DNA of 64,000 nucleotides from Caulobacter soli (GTDB lineage Bacteria > Pseudomonadota > Alphaproteobacteria > Caulobacterales > Caulobacteraceae): the NCBI RefSeq assembly GCF_011045195.1, contig NZ_CP049199.1, forward strand, positions 1,240,001 to 1,304,000, read 5' to 3'. This document shows, piece after piece, positions 16,852-25,983 of this stretch (its first letter is position 1; every line of letters starts with the position of its first letter). The translations under genes were made by a program, and so were the position numbers. Below the pieces are notes generated by a model. The model was not told where the DNA came from, did no database searches, and worked only from the letters and a program-made list of their open reading frames with translations.

Positions 16852-17991
16852 ATGTCCCAGATCGTGGATCCCAACGCCGGCGGCGCCGAGCGCGTCGTCG
16901 CCCTGGACGGGCTGCGGGGCCTGATGACCGCCTTCGTCGTGATTTCCCACTATTTCGCGGAGCTGCCCGGCGGCGTGAACGCCCTGATGTTCGGCTGGGT
17001 GGGCGTGGACATGTTCTTCGTCCTCAGCGGCTACCTCGTCGGCAGGCTGATCCTGGAGAAGAGCCGCCACGCCAATTTCTTCAGCGTCTTCTACATCCGG
17101 CGGACCCTGAGGATCATTCCGGCCTACGTCGTGACCATCGTGATCGTCAGCGGCCTGATGGCGGTCTGTGATCCGGCCTGGAGCGGCGCGCGCGACGCCT
17201 TCCCACTGTGGGCCTATCTGAGCTTCAGCCAGCCCTTCTTCATGATCTCCAGCGGCTCGATCGGCGCGCACTGGCTGGCGCCGACCTGGACCCTGGCGTT
17301 GGAGGAGCACTTCTACCTGCTGGCCCCGCTGGTCATCGTGCTGGCGCCGCGCCGGCTGCTGCCCTGGCTGCTGGCGGGGACGGCGGCGATGGCCGTTCTG
17401 GTCCGGCTGACGATCCACCTGCTCTATCCGCACAATCCCATGGCGGCCCTGGTGCTGCTGCCCAGCCGGGCCGACCTGCTGTGCCTGGGCATGCTGGCGG
17501 CGGTGGCGATGACGTCGTGGAAGGTGGACTGGCCCCGGTTCGATTTCGCGCTGCGCCTGACGCCGATCCTGGCCCTGGTCGCCATACTGGGCCTGAAGGC
17601 CGTGGACAGCGTGGTCACGGACGCCCTGATGCCCCTGGCCATGGCGGTGGGCTGCGCGTCGTTCCTGCTGGCGCTGGTGCGCGACGCGCCGGAGGCTCGG
17701 CGCTTCAAGTCGCCGGTGCTGCGGTTCCTGGGCGACAACGGCTACTGCATCTATCTCACCCACATTCCCGTCCTGGGTCTGATGCATGGCCTGATCCTCG
17801 GCCAGCGCCCGGCGCTCGAGACGCCCGCCCAGTGGGGGGTGTCGCTGGCGGCCCTGCCGGTCTGCGTCCTGGTGGGCTGGGGCATGACCAAGCTGATCGA
17901 AGAGCCGCTGACCCGCTATGGCCGCTCCTGGCGGTGGAGCGATGCGCGGCGCGCGAAGATCGGAGCCGCCGCCGAGGCCGGCGCATCCTAG
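16852..17991 (+). CDS. Membrane acyltransferase family 3 (OafA/YrhL type)
   Basis: 379-residue inner membrane protein with about ten helices. Family signatures are ALDGLRGLMTAFVVISHYF (the acyltransferase His) and WVGVDMFFVLSGYLVGR. FFSVFYIRRTLRIIPAY, PTWTLALEEHFYLLAPL and the C-terminal NGYCIYLTHIPVLGL follow. It probably transfers an acetyl or acyl group to a surface sugar or periplasmic glycan. No SGNH domain is attached. The acceptor is unknown. Confidence 0.92.
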   Translation: MSQIVDPNAGGAERVVALDGLRGLMTAFVVISHYFAELPGGVNALMFGWVGVDMFFVLSGYLVGRLILEKSRHANFFSVFYIRRTLRIIPAYVVTIVIVSGLMAVCDPAWSGARDAFPLWAYLSFSQPFFMISSGSIGAHWLAPTWTLALEEHFYLLAPLVIVLAPRRLLPWLLAGTAAMAVLVRLTIHLLYPHNPMAALVLLPSRADLLCLGMLAAVAMTSWKVDWPRFDFALRLTPILALVAILGLKAVDSVVTDALMPLAMAVGCASFLLALVRDAPEARRFKSPVLRFLGDNGYCIYLTHIPVLGLMHGLILGQRPALETPAQWGVSLAALPVCVLVGWGMTKLIEEPLTRYGRSWRWSDARRAKIGAAAEAGAS

Positions 17992-18053
17992 ACCGCGAGT
18001 TGGGCCTCTTCGCGATTCCTGCTCTAAGCTGAGAGGCTTGCGGGGAGCTTCCG

Positions 18054-19811
18054 ATGTCCAAACGCGTCCTTCTGGGCCTGGCCCTGGTTCTGGCCCTGAA
18101 TAGCGCCGCCATGGCCGCCGCGCCCAGCGCCGCCGACCACTTGGCCCAGGCGGTCAAGGCCTACGAGGCGGCCGGCGCGGGCGAGGACGACGGGGAGGGC
18201 GGGGCCGACGACGCCTCGCGCTTCAAGTTCCCGCCGGTGGGGCCCAAGGCCGACGCCGATCGCAAGGCCCTGCTGACCTCGGCCCTCCAATCGCTGGACA
18301 GCGTCGACCTGGCGGCCCTGACGCCCGACCAGCGCCTGACCCACGCCATCCTGAAATGGAGCCTGGACGAGCGGCTGGAGGGCCTGTCGTTCGACGAGGC
18401 CCGCATGCCGTTCAGCACCGACGGCGGCTTCGACGTCATCCTGCTGTACCGCGCCAACGGCATGCACCTGAAGTCCGAGGCCGAGGCGCGGCAGTGGATC
18501 GCCCTGCTGGCCCAGACCCCCGACTGGTACGCGGCCAATATCGCGGGCGCCCGGCGCGGGGTGGCGACCGGCTTCGTTCAGGCCGCGCCCACCGCCCAGG
18601 CCGTGCTGGACCGCGCCCGCCGCGCCGCCGCCACGCCCTTGGCCGAGGATCCGCTGCTGGCCCCGCTGCGCGACCTGCCCGCCGGCATTCCCGCAGAGCG
18701 CCGCGCCGCTCTGTTGGCCGAGGGAACCAAGGTGGTGACCGACAAGGTCGCGCCGGCCCGCGCCGGCTTCGTGACCTTCATGGAGACCGAATATGTTCCG
18801 CACGCCGCCAAGAGCCTGGCGGTCTCCGACCTGCCGGACGGCGCGCGCTACTACGCCTTCCTGGTGCGCCGCCACACGACCACGACCATGACCGCCGACC
18901 AGGTCCACGCCCTGGGACAGTCGGAGGTGGCGCGCATCCGGGCGCGGATGCAGGTCGTGATGAAGCAGGCCGGCTTCCAAGGCGACCTGCCGGCCTTCAT
19001 CGCCTTCCTGCGCAAGGATCCGCGCTTCTACGCCACCAGCCGCCAGCAGTTGTTGGAGAAGGCCAGCGAGATCGCCAAGCGGTCCGACGACCAACTACCG
19101 GCCCACTTCGGCGTCCTGCCGCGCCTGACCTACGGCGTGCGGCCGGTGCCGGCCAGCATCGAGCAGGGCTACACCACCGGCCGCTATTTCGGCGGCGATC
19201 CCAAGACCGGCCGGGCCGGCGGGCTGATGATCAACACCTCGGCCCTGGACCAGCGACCGCTGTACGAGTTGCCGGCCCTGGTGCTGCACGAGGGCGCGCC
19301 GGGTCACCACATCCAGACCGCCCTGGCCCAGGAGCAGACCGGCGTCCCGGACTTCCGCAAGACCATCTATTTCAACGCCTATGGCGAGGGCTGGGGCCTG
19401 TATTCGGAGTGGCTGGGCGAGGAAATGGGGATCTATCGCGACCCCTATGAGCTGTTCGGCCGGCTGTCCTACGAGATGTGGCGCGCCTGCCGGCTGGTGG
19501 CCGACACCGGGATCCACGCCAAGCACTGGACGCTGGACCAGGCCAAGGCCTGCTTCATCGAGAACACCGCCCTGTCGCCGACCAATATCGACGTCGAGGT
19601 GGCGCGCTACATCTCCTGGCCGGGCCAGGCCCTGGCCTACAAGGTGGGCGAGCTGAAGATCCTGGAACTGCGCCATCGCGCCGAGACGGCCCTGGGAGAT
19701 CGGTTCGACGAGCGCGGCTTCCACGACGCGGTGCTGCTGAACGGCTCGCTGCCGCTGGCGGTTCTGGAGGCGAAGATCGACGCCTGGATCGCGGAGAAGA
19801 AAAAGGGGTAG
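18054..19811 (+). CDS. DUF885 family metallopeptidase-like protein, secreted
   Basis: 585 residues with a signal peptide (LLGLALVLALNSAAMAA). DUF885 proteins carry the zinc motif HEGxPGHH, here HEGAPGHH at 412-419. A downstream NAYGEGWGLYSEWLGEEMG supplies the likely third ligand. GRYFGGDPKTGRAGGLMINT before it is also family-typical. Probably a periplasmic metallocarboxypeptidase-like enzyme. An acidic DDGEGGADD stretch follows the signal peptide. It ends at repeat 19829-19963. Confidence 0.9.
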   Translation: MSKRVLLGLALVLALNSAAMAAAPSAADHLAQAVKAYEAAGAGEDDGEGGADDASRFKFPPVGPKADADRKALLTSALQSLDSVDLAALTPDQRLTHAILKWSLDERLEGLSFDEARMPFSTDGGFDVILLYRANGMHLKSEAEARQWIALLAQTPDWYAANIAGARRGVATGFVQAAPTAQAVLDRARRAAATPLAEDPLLAPLRDLPAGIPAERRAALLAEGTKVVTDKVAPARAGFVTFMETEYVPHAAKSLAVSDLPDGARYYAFLVRRHTTTTMTADQVHALGQSEVARIRARMQVVMKQAGFQGDLPAFIAFLRKDPRFYATSRQQLLEKASEIAKRSDDQLPAHFGVLPRLTYGVRPVPASIEQGYTTGRYFGGDPKTGRAGGLMINTSALDQRPLYELPALVLHEGAPGHHIQTALAQEQTGVPDFRKTIYFNAYGEGWGLYSEWLGEEMGIYRDPYELFGRLSYEMWRACRLVADTGIHAKHWTLDQAKACFIENTALSPTNIDVEVARYISWPGQALAYKVGELKILELRHRAETALGDRFDERGFHDAVLLNGSLPLAVLEAKIDAWIAEKKKG

Positions 19812-19828
19812 GGCGGCTCCCATTTAGG

Positions 19829-19963
19829 CCCTCCCCCTGTGGGGGAGGTGTCGGCGAAGCCGACGGAGGGGGGTGATCGGATGTTGGCCACAACCCGGAT
19901 CCTAGGTCCTAAAACTCCCCCCACCGATCGCTTCGCGATCGCCTCCCCCATAGGGGGAGGGCC
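19829..19963. repeat. Compound intergenic palindromic repeat (GGGGGAGGTGTCGG family)
   Basis: Outer arms CCCTCCCCCTGTGGGGGAGG on the left and CCTCCCCCATAGGGGGAGGG on the right are each palindromic. Inner palindromes GTCGGCGAAGCCGAC and GATCGCTTCGCGATC flank a less ordered centre. It fills most of the space between the DUF885 and sugar kinase genes. Closely matches the elements at 29265-29403 and 45716-45825. Confidence 0.85.
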
Positions 19964-20050
19964 TTGGGTTTCGGACATGCCTTACCCAATGGTCTGAAAA
20001 GACAAAACCGCCTATCACTGCCTCCAATGACACCGGGGGACATTCACGCC

Positions 20051-20968
20051 ATGGCCAAGATCACAGTCCTGGGCGAATGCATGGTCGAGCTGTCGCCGGA
20101 GGGCGAGGGGCTGCACCGGATGGGGTTCGCTGGCGACACCTTCAACACCGCCGTCTATCTGGCCCGCCTCGGCGACGCTGTCGCCTACTGCACGGCCCTG
20201 GGCAAGGGCGATCCCTTCAGCGACGGCGCCCTGGCCGCCATGCGCCGCGAGGGGCTGGACACCGCCCTGGTGCGCGAGGCCGAGAACCGCTTGCCGGGCC
20301 TCTACGCCATCGTGCTGGACGAGAACGGCGAGCGGAAGTTCCACTACTGGCGCGAGCGGGCCCCGATCCGCGACCTGTTCTCCCAGCACACCGCCGACCA
20401 GCTGATCGCCGCCGCCAAGGCCAGCGACCTGGTCTATCTGTCGGGCGTGACCCTGGCGGTGATCGGCGACATCGGGCGGGCGCGGCTGAAGGACATCCTG
20501 GCCTATGTCCATTCGCTGGGCGTGGCCGTGGCGCTGGACTTCAACTATCGCCCGGCGCTGTGGGCGTCGCCGGAAGCGGCGCGCGAGGCGCTGGATGGTG
20601 TCGTGCCCTCGTGCCGCTACGTCTCGCTAAGCAGCGAGGACAGCCGGCCGCTCTATGGCCGCGAGGCCGAGGACCTAGCCGCAGAATGGGCGAAGGCCGG
20701 CGCCGAGGTGGTGGCGCGCGACGAGAGCCACGCGGTCAACGTCCACACCCCTGAAGGCCGCGTCGCCACCCCGGCGCCGAGCCGGGTCAAGGCGTTGGAC
20801 ACCACCGGCGCCGGCGACAGTTTCAACGCCGCCTACCTGGCCTCGCGCCTGGCCGGACTGCCGATCGAGACCGCCGTGAGTCGCGGCCATCAGCTGGCCG
20901 CGGCCGTAGTCGGCTGCAAGGGCGCGATCATCCCGACGGCCTCTATGCCCGTTTGGTCGCGGGGATAG
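20051..20968 (+). CDS. kdgK: PfkB-family sugar kinase, 2-keto-3-deoxygluconate kinase type
   Basis: 305 residues. It starts AKITVLGECMVELSPEGEG, has the substrate loop FAGDTFNTAVYLARLG, and ends with the PfkB signature DTTGAGDSFNAAYLASRLAG with catalytic Asp. The ECMVELS opening and GDTFNTA are typical of KdgK, which phosphorylates 2-keto-3-deoxygluconate to KDPG for the Entner-Doudoroff aldolase. Other ribokinase-type sugars remain possible. The longer frame from 19964 lacks similarity; GGGGGA 10 nt before the ATG at 20051 supports this start. Confidence 0.8.
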   Translation: MAKITVLGECMVELSPEGEGLHRMGFAGDTFNTAVYLARLGDAVAYCTALGKGDPFSDGALAAMRREGLDTALVREAENRLPGLYAIVLDENGERKFHYWRERAPIRDLFSQHTADQLIAAAKASDLVYLSGVTLAVIGDIGRARLKDILAYVHSLGVAVALDFNYRPALWASPEAAREALDGVVPSCRYVSLSSEDSRPLYGREAEDLAAEWAKAGAEVVARDESHAVNVHTPEGRVATPAPSRVKALDTTGAGDSFNAAYLASRLAGLPIETAVSRGHQLAAAVVGCKGAIIPTASMPVWSRG

Positions 20969-21108
20969 AGAGCGGTCGGCCTCAACGCAATCAAAGGTTT
21001 ATATTCCTACTAGACGCGCGTAATAGGAAAGTTATCCTCACCCCCGGAATATCGACCTAGGATTCGGGTCGAGGGCGTCACAGGGACGCCGTTCGCAGGG
21101 GGAAGCCG

Positions 21109-21495
21109 ATGCTGGCTCAAGCTCTCGAGGATCTGTGGGCGATCTCGCCCGACCCGCGCCGTGATAGACTGACGGCGGCCTTCATCACCCATGCCGTGGC
21201 CTTGGCGACCGGGGTCTCTCCAACCGATATCGCCTCGACCAAGCGGGCGGGCAAGGCGGCGGCGCGGGCCCGGCAGATCGCCATCTACCTGGCGCACGTC
21301 AATTTCAACTGGCCGCTGATCCGCGTGGCCTTCGCCTTCAATCGCGATCGCACCACCTGCGGCCACGCCTGCCACCGCATCGAGGACATGCGCGAGAACG
21401 CCGACTTCGACGCCCGGATGAGCATGCTGGAGGCCTGCATCAAGCAGGCGCCCGACGCCATTCCAGAGCTGACCCAACTGGGGCCGGACCGATGA
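21109..21495 (+). CDS. Stand-alone DnaA domain IV-like DNA-binding protein
   Basis: 128 residues. Residues about 25-110 resemble the C-terminal DnaA-box-binding domain: VALATGVSPTDIASTKR, then ARARQIAIYLAHVNFNWPL with RQ-Ala-xx-Leu as in DnaA. RDRTTCGHACHRIEDMRE follows, aligning with the DnaA signature DHTTVxHACRKI. There is no AAA+ domain. It may bind DnaA-like sites as a regulator, or be a repurposed helix-turn-helix. It overlaps the DUF6456 gene by 4 nt (ATGA), so the two are coupled. Function unknown. Confidence 0.8.
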   Translation: MLAQALEDLWAISPDPRRDRLTAAFITHAVALATGVSPTDIASTKRAGKAAARARQIAIYLAHVNFNWPLIRVAFAFNRDRTTCGHACHRIEDMRENADFDARMSMLEACIKQAPDAIPELTQLGPDR

Positions 21496-22202
21496 GCGGC
21501 GCCTTCGAACGGGCGCTGGAGGCCGAGCACCTGGCGTCCCGCGCCGAGCGGCTGCTGCGCCGGCCGGGCGCGCTGATCGAGGTCAAGGAACTGGGCTATG
21601 TGGTCCGCTTCGGTCCGCGCCGCCGGGCCATGCTGACCGTGGACGAGGCGGCCTTCCGCGTGCTGGCCCGCGACGGGGCCCTGGCCCCGCGCCGCGAGGG
21701 CGGCTGGCGACTGGTCAAGCCGGTGTCTGCGCCGGTCCTGCCGCCGGGACGGCCGGGCATGATCGAGGGCGAGCGGGTGGTGATCGAGGGCAGCGGCCAG
21801 CACGTGGTGCTCAAGGCCAATCTCGGCGAGTCGCCCCTGGCCTGGTTGGCCCGGCGCGGCGGGCTGGAGCCGGTGGAGGCGGCGGCCGGCGAGCGCCTGC
21901 GCGAGGATTTCCAGCGGGCCGGGTCGGTGGGCCGCCTGACCATGGACTGGGACGCCCAGCCCCGTTCGGCGGGTGGCGGTCCTCGCCTGGAGCCGGCGCT
22001 GCGGGCCAGGGCGGCCAAGGACCGGATCGCGGCGGCCCTGGCGGCGGTGGGGCCGGGCCTGCGGGAGATCCTGGAACGGGTGTGCCTGGCCGAGACGGCG
22101 CTGCAGGTGGCGGAGCGCGAACTGGGCCTGCCCCGGCGCGCGGGGAAGACAGTGCTGAAGTTGGCGCTGCAGCGGCTGGCGATACACTACCGGATGGTTT
22201 GA
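21492..22202 (+). CDS. DUF6456 domain protein
   Basis: 236 residues. I recognise the C-terminal DUF6456-like core: ESPLAWLARRGGLEPVEAAAGERLREDFQRAG, MDWDAQPR, ALRARAAKDRIAAAL and VCLAETALQVAERELGLPRRAGKTVLKLALQRL. The last part reads like a helix-turn-helix. The N-terminus is charged and also looks like a small winged domain (EVKELGYVVRFGPRRRAMLTVD). Probably DNA-binding. Coupled with the DnaA-IV-like gene upstream. No enzymatic motif seen. Confidence 0.75.
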   Translation: MSGAFERALEAEHLASRAERLLRRPGALIEVKELGYVVRFGPRRRAMLTVDEAAFRVLARDGALAPRREGGWRLVKPVSAPVLPPGRPGMIEGERVVIEGSGQHVVLKANLGESPLAWLARRGGLEPVEAAAGERLREDFQRAGSVGRLTMDWDAQPRSAGGGPRLEPALRARAAKDRIAAALAAVGPGLREILERVCLAETALQVAERELGLPRRAGKTVLKLALQRLAIHYRMV

Positions 22203-22215
22203 TTTTTAGAACCGT

Positions 22216-22327
22216 CCCTCCCCCTTGCGGGGAGGGTGGCCTCCGAAGGAGGTCGGGTGGGGTTTGCTGAATCAGCAGACCCCACCCACCAGCTTCGCTG
22301 GTCCCCCCTCCCCATGAAGGGGAGGGA
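22216..22327. repeat. Compound intergenic palindromic repeat (GGGGAGGG family)
   Basis: CCCTCCCCCTTGCGGGGAGGG on the left and CCCCTCCCCATGAAGGGGAGGGA on the right frame two inner palindromes, CTCCGAAGGAG and CCAGCTTCGCTGG. CCCCACC / GGTGGGG arms meet around GCTGAATCAGC. Lies between the convergent DUF6456 and DUF2383 genes. Same architecture as 10898-11015. Confidence 0.85.
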
Positions 22328-22359
22328 AGAGCCAAGAACTGAGAAGCTCTGGCTGAGAC

Positions 22360-22812
22360 CTAGTGCTTCAGCGACTGCTTGATGTCGCGCATCTGGTCGT
22401 GGCCGGACTTGACCGAGGTCCAGGCCTTTTCGATCGCGGCGCGGGTCTGGGCGTCGACGTCGGTGTCCTGCAGGGCCTTTTCGAACTTGGCCTTGATGTG
22501 GTCTTCGCCGGCTTCGACCTCGTTGACCACGGCGTCGTCGCCCTTGGTCAGGCTGTCCTTCAGGTTCACGAACACGCGGTGGGCGGCGGCCAGGATGGTG
22601 CCGTCGTCCTTGGGCTCGCCGCCCAGACGGCGGACTTCGCCCTGCAGGTCCGAGGCCACCGAGCGGCGCTCCTGGGCGCGCTGGGTGAACAGGGTCTTGA
22701 AGCGGGCGCCGTCGGCGTCCTTGGCGGCTTCGGCATAGCCGTCGGCGCTGTCGATGGTGGTCTCGACCAGGCTGTTGACGAGCTTGATGTGGTCTTCGTT
22801 GGTATGGGCCAT
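22360..22812 (-). CDS. PA2169 family four-helix-bundle protein (DUF2383)
   Basis: 150 residues. The frame resembles PA2169/DUF2383 proteins, a ferritin-like four-helix bundle: LVNSLVETTIDSADGYAEAA, FTQRAQERRSVASDLQGEVR, GGEPKDDGTILAAAHRVFVNLK and EAGEDHIKAKFEKALQD. No signal peptide. The family often appears under general stress, but its activity is not established. GGAGAG sits 6 nt ahead of the ATG. Confidence 0.88.
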   Translation of the reverse strand: MAHTNEDHIKLVNSLVETTIDSADGYAEAAKDADGARFKTLFTQRAQERRSVASDLQGEVRRLGGEPKDDGTILAAAHRVFVNLKDSLTKGDDAVVNEVEAGEDHIKAKFEKALQDTDVDAQTRAAIEKAWTSVKSGHDQMRDIKQSLKH

Positions 22813-22878
22813 GGGAGGCTCTCCGATGTTGGGGAACGGCCTAACGCGGGGCGTCGGCGAAAGGTTCGAAGCGCGGCC

Positions 22879-23211
22879 TTACTTGGCCAGCTTGGAACCC
22901 AGGAAGCTCCAGGCGGTGGTGGCTGCGGCGATGGCCGGACCGCGCGTGCGGCGGTTGATCAGCAAGGCGGCGGCCACGCCCGCGCCCAACAGAGCGACGG
23001 CCACCGGCACCTTGTAGCCGGCCAGGGTGACCTTGCCCTCGGCGTCGGGCGTCAGAGCGTAGTCGGCCGGCGGGGCGGGGGCGTAGGGATCGGCCCCGTA
23101 GGTGTTTTCAGAGCTCTTGTGGAACAGGCCCGACAGCTTGTCGGACAGGCTGGACAGCAGGCCCTGGCGAGCGGCGGCGGGCGTGCCGTAGGAGGCGTCG
23201 TAGGCGGCCAT
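22879..23211 (-). CDS. Small membrane protein of unknown function
   Basis: 110 residues. The soluble N-terminal part (MAAYDASYGTPAAARQGLL, then a Pro/Ala/Tyr-rich stretch) is followed by a transmembrane helix at about 69-86 (VPVAVALLGAGVAAALLIN) and a basic RRTRG stop-transfer. It lies 66 bp ahead of the DUF2383 gene on the same strand and may be co-expressed with it. Not recognised. Confidence 0.72.
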   Translation of the reverse strand: MAAYDASYGTPAAARQGLLSSLSDKLSGLFHKSSENTYGADPYAPAPPADYALTPDAEGKVTLAGYKVPVAVALLGAGVAAALLINRRTRGPAIAAATTAWSFLGSKLAK

Positions 23212-23335
23212 GGGGAGGCTCCGTCAGAAGTGGGAGCCTCGATAACGCGGGGGTGGCGGGGTTGATCCATGGGTGATTGACCGCTTTCAGTTGTGATCCA
23301 GCGGGCCTTGCGGCGCGCGTGAGTCGGGAAATCAC

Positions 23336-24661
23336 ATGCGGCGACCGTCCATTTTCGAGCGTTTCGCCAAGCTTGGCCGCGCCGCGCGGGGCGCGCCCGA
23401 GGCGCGGCTGGACCTGCTGCGCGCCAAGGCGGCCAGGACAGCCCGTCCCTCGATCCTGGTGCTGCGCGAGTGGCCGGGCTCGGATCATGTGTCGCGCAGC
23501 GCCTTTGGCGGCCTGCCGCGCTTGCCGCCGGACCTGGCCTGGCCGATCCGCGCCGCGACCGGCAAGCCGATGTCATTCATCGCCCAGATTGATCTTTCCG
23601 AATTGCCGCCCGTCGCGTGGGCCGAGGGCCTCCCCGCCAAGGGCGTGCTCTGGTTCTTCGCCGATCACGACAATGTCGGGCTGGAGCCTGACGCGGTGAG
23701 CGTGCTTTTCCGTCCGGGCGCTGGCGGCGCCTGGCCTGAACGCCCCGCGCCGTCCGATCTGGGGCCGCTGAAGCAGCGCAAGCCCTATGCCTGGCTGTCG
23801 CCGGGCGATCCAGCGACGCGCATCGACACCCACCGGGCCGTGCGCTTCCTGGCCGTCACGGCCTACGACGCCAGCTTCGAAGAGATCGACTACGACGCGG
23901 ACGATGACGACGAACACGACGCCTTGATCGCCCTGACCGACGCGCTGAGAGACGCGGCGTTGAGGCAGGTGTTGCCCGAGCCAGGGCCCTCGGATCCGGC
24001 ATGGTATGCGCTGTGGTCGACGTGGAATTCCGAAGCCTGGCCGCGGGCGGGAATCTTCGCCGAACTGGCGGTCGGCGCGACCTTGGACGCCCTGCCTCGG
24101 GTCATTCGCTATCTGGATGGGCGGATACAATGGACGCCGGAGGGCCTGGCGATCCGCGACGCCCTGGTCGCCGAGGCCCGGACCGAGCAGGCGCGATGGG
24201 CCGCGCGGCGCTACGAGGTTCTGGACGCGGCCGACCGTCATGCCTTGAGGGTCTGGATCGAGGCCTTCGTCGCGCGCGCGGCGGTTCTCAAGCCCGAAAT
24301 GATGGAAGGCGCGCATGCGCCCAGACTTAGTGACGTGGAACGCCTCATCGCCAAGACCCCGCCCCTGGCGATGAACATGATACAGGCGCACGGCGGTGCG
24401 GCCATGGCCGTGCTTCCGGAAAGCGGTCGGCGACCAAGACAGCATGCCGTCCGGACGTCGGACTACGATCAGATGCTCGGTTATGGCAGGTCGCCGAACG
24501 AGGAGCCGCACTGGAATCGCGACAACGTTCTGCTGCTGCAGATCGCCGCCGACGCCAGTCTCCCGTGGCTGGATCAGGCCATGATGCGTCTCTGGATAAC
24601 GCGCTCGGACTTGGCCGCGCAGCGTTTTGACCGGATCGTCACGACGCTGGGGCTCAGCTAG
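23336..24661 (+). CDS. DUF1963 (YwqG-like) protein
   Basis: 441 residues. The region 55-200 matches the DUF1963/YwqG pattern: [39 protein letters not shown], then [14 protein letters not shown]. The C-terminal half contains AYDQM-like and [13 protein letters not shown] segments usual for this family. No signal peptide. The role is unknown; YwqG proteins often sit with polymorphic-toxin loci, but nothing like that is near here. Divergent from the small membrane protein. The stop codon overlaps the trhO stop by CTAG. Confidence 0.82.
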   Translation: MRRPSIFERFAKLGRAARGAPEARLDLLRAKAARTARPSILVLREWPGSDHVSRSAFGGLPRLPPDLAWPIRAATGKPMSFIAQIDLSELPPVAWAEGLPAKGVLWFFADHDNVGLEPDAVSVLFRPGAGGAWPERPAPSDLGPLKQRKPYAWLSPGDPATRIDTHRAVRFLAVTAYDASFEEIDYDADDDDEHDALIALTDALRDAALRQVLPEPGPSDPAWYALWSTWNSEAWPRAGIFAELAVGATLDALPRVIRYLDGRIQWTPEGLAIRDALVAEARTEQARWAARRYEVLDAADRHALRVWIEAFVARAAVLKPEMMEGAHAPRLSDVERLIAKTPPLAMNMIQAHGGAAMAVLPESGRRPRQHAVRTSDYDQMLGYGRSPNEEPHWNRDNVLLLQIAADASLPWLDQAMMRLWITRSDLAAQRFDRIVTTLGLS

Positions 24662-25593
24662 TCCTGATCCCCCATCACCGCCCCGACATGGGCGATGCCC
24701 AGTTCCTTGGCCCTTGTCGCCTGGCGGTGGCGTTCGGCGTAGCGGGCCTTGGCCTCGTCGTCGCGGGCGTCATGGCAGGCGGGGCAGGAGACGCCCTCGA
24801 CATAGTGTTCCGAGGCGCGGTCCTCGGGGCTGACGGGCATGCGGCAGCCCCGGCACAGGGCGTGGGTGCCCGGCGTCAGGCCGTGGCCGACCGCCACGCG
24901 CTCGTCGAACACGAAGCACTCGCCATGCCACAGGCTTTGCTCGGCCGGCGTGGTCTCCAGATAGTTCAGAATGCCGCCCTTCAGGTGGAAGACGTCTTCG
25001 ACGCCCTCGCTCTTAAGGAACGCCGTCGACTTCTCGCAGCGGATGCCGCCGGTGCAGAACATCGCCACCTTGGGCGGCGGGGCGGATGGATCCCAGGTCT
25101 CGCGGAAGGCGCGGAACCAGGCGGGGAAGTCGCTGAAGCTGGCGGTCTTCGGATCGATCGCGCCCTCGAACGTGCCGATCGCGGCCTCGTAGGCGTTGCG
25201 GGTGTCGATCACCACCACGTCGTCGCGGGCGATCAGGGCGTTCCAGTCGGCGGGGTCGACATAGGTCCCGGCGTTGTTGACCGGATCCAGGTCGCCGGCC
25301 CCCAGGGTGACGATCTCGCGCTTGATCCGCACTTTCATGCGGTGGAAGGGCATGGCTGCGGCGTCGGCGAACTTCAGTTCCAGCGTGTCGCAGCCGGGCA
25401 GGGCGCGGATGTGGTCCAGCACCTGGTCGATCGCCTCGGACGGGCCGGCGATGGTGCCGTTGATCCCCTCGCGAGCCAGCAGCAGCGTGCCCTTGACGCC
25501 CAGGCCGCAGCACAGCTTCGACAGCGGCCGCATGATGGTCAGCGGGTCGGCGAAGGTGGTGAAGCGATAGAGGGCGGCGACGCGGAAGGTCAT
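24658..25593 (-). CDS. trhO: tRNA uridine-34 5-hydroxylase, rhodanese family
   Basis: 311 residues. TrhO (YceA) hydroxylates the wobble uridine of tRNAs to ho5U using O2. N-terminal ferredoxin-like domain: [24 protein letters not shown]. Rhodanese domain: [21 protein letters not shown] and the active loop [16 protein letters not shown] with catalytic Cys. The C-terminal zinc-like tail [12 protein letters not shown] and [11 protein letters not shown] is also typical. Length agrees with the family. Convergent with DUF1963. Confidence 0.93.
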   Translation of the reverse strand: MTFRVAALYRFTTFADPLTIMRPLSKLCCGLGVKGTLLLAREGINGTIAGPSEAIDQVLDHIRALPGCDTLELKFADAAAMPFHRMKVRIKREIVTLGAGDLDPVNNAGTYVDPADWNALIARDDVVVIDTRNAYEAAIGTFEGAIDPKTASFSDFPAWFRAFRETWDPSAPPPKVAMFCTGGIRCEKSTAFLKSEGVEDVFHLKGGILNYLETTPAEQSLWHGECFVFDERVAVGHGLTPGTHALCRGCRMPVSPEDRASEHYVEGVSCPACHDARDDEAKARYAERHRQATRAKELGIAHVGAVMGDQD

Positions 25594-25672
25594 GACTGGG
25601 GCTGATAGGCGCTGAAGCGCGGCTTCTCAAGCGGCGCTGGAACTATTGGCGGATGGCGGCGCTTACACCGGC

Positions 25673-25834
25673 ATGAGCATCCTGATCGTCGTCCTCGTCG
25701 CCCTCATCCTGCTTGGCCTGGCGCTCTATGCGGTCCAACGCAGCCCCATTCCCTCGCCGGTCAACTGGCTGATCCAGCTGGTGCTGATCGTGATCGCGAT
25801 CTGGTTCATCGGAACCCGGGCGGGCTTCTTCTGA
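25673..25834 (+). CDS. Small hydrophobic membrane protein (Thivi_2564-like)
   Basis: 53 residues with two transmembrane helices: SILIVVLVALILLGLALYAV and NWLIQLVLIVIAIWFIGT, joined by a short polar loop with Pro (QRSPIPSPV). It resembles the Thivi_2564 family of tiny membrane proteins of unknown function. The start is uncertain: ATG at 25673 has no strong ribosome binding site, and TTG at 25646 would add nine residues. Confidence 0.7.
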   Translation: MSILIVVLVALILLGLALYAVQRSPIPSPVNWLIQLVLIVIAIWFIGTRAGFF

Positions 25835-25847
25835 GCCTACGTACACC

Positions 25848-25970
25848 GCTCATCCCGGCGAACGCCGGGACCCAGATCCCATAGCGGTGTGTTTGATTGG
25901 AAGAGCTCAGCGCTTGTGGCGTCAGCTTCAAAGCTATTCCATCTGGGTCCCGGCGTTCGCCGGGATGAGC
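25848..25970. repeat. Perfect 30-bp inverted repeat pair (CATCCCGGCGAACGCCGGGA family)
   Basis: Left arm 25848-25877 and right arm 25941-25970 are exact reverse complements over 30 bp. Each contains an inner palindrome CCCGGCGAACGCCGGG, with a CAG at the inner side. A 63-bp spacer without obvious structure separates them. The element lies between a small membrane protein gene and sufE, which converge. The arm has the look of Caulobacterales REP-type elements. Confidence 0.88.
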
Positions 25971-25983
25971 GGATTTTAAGGGG

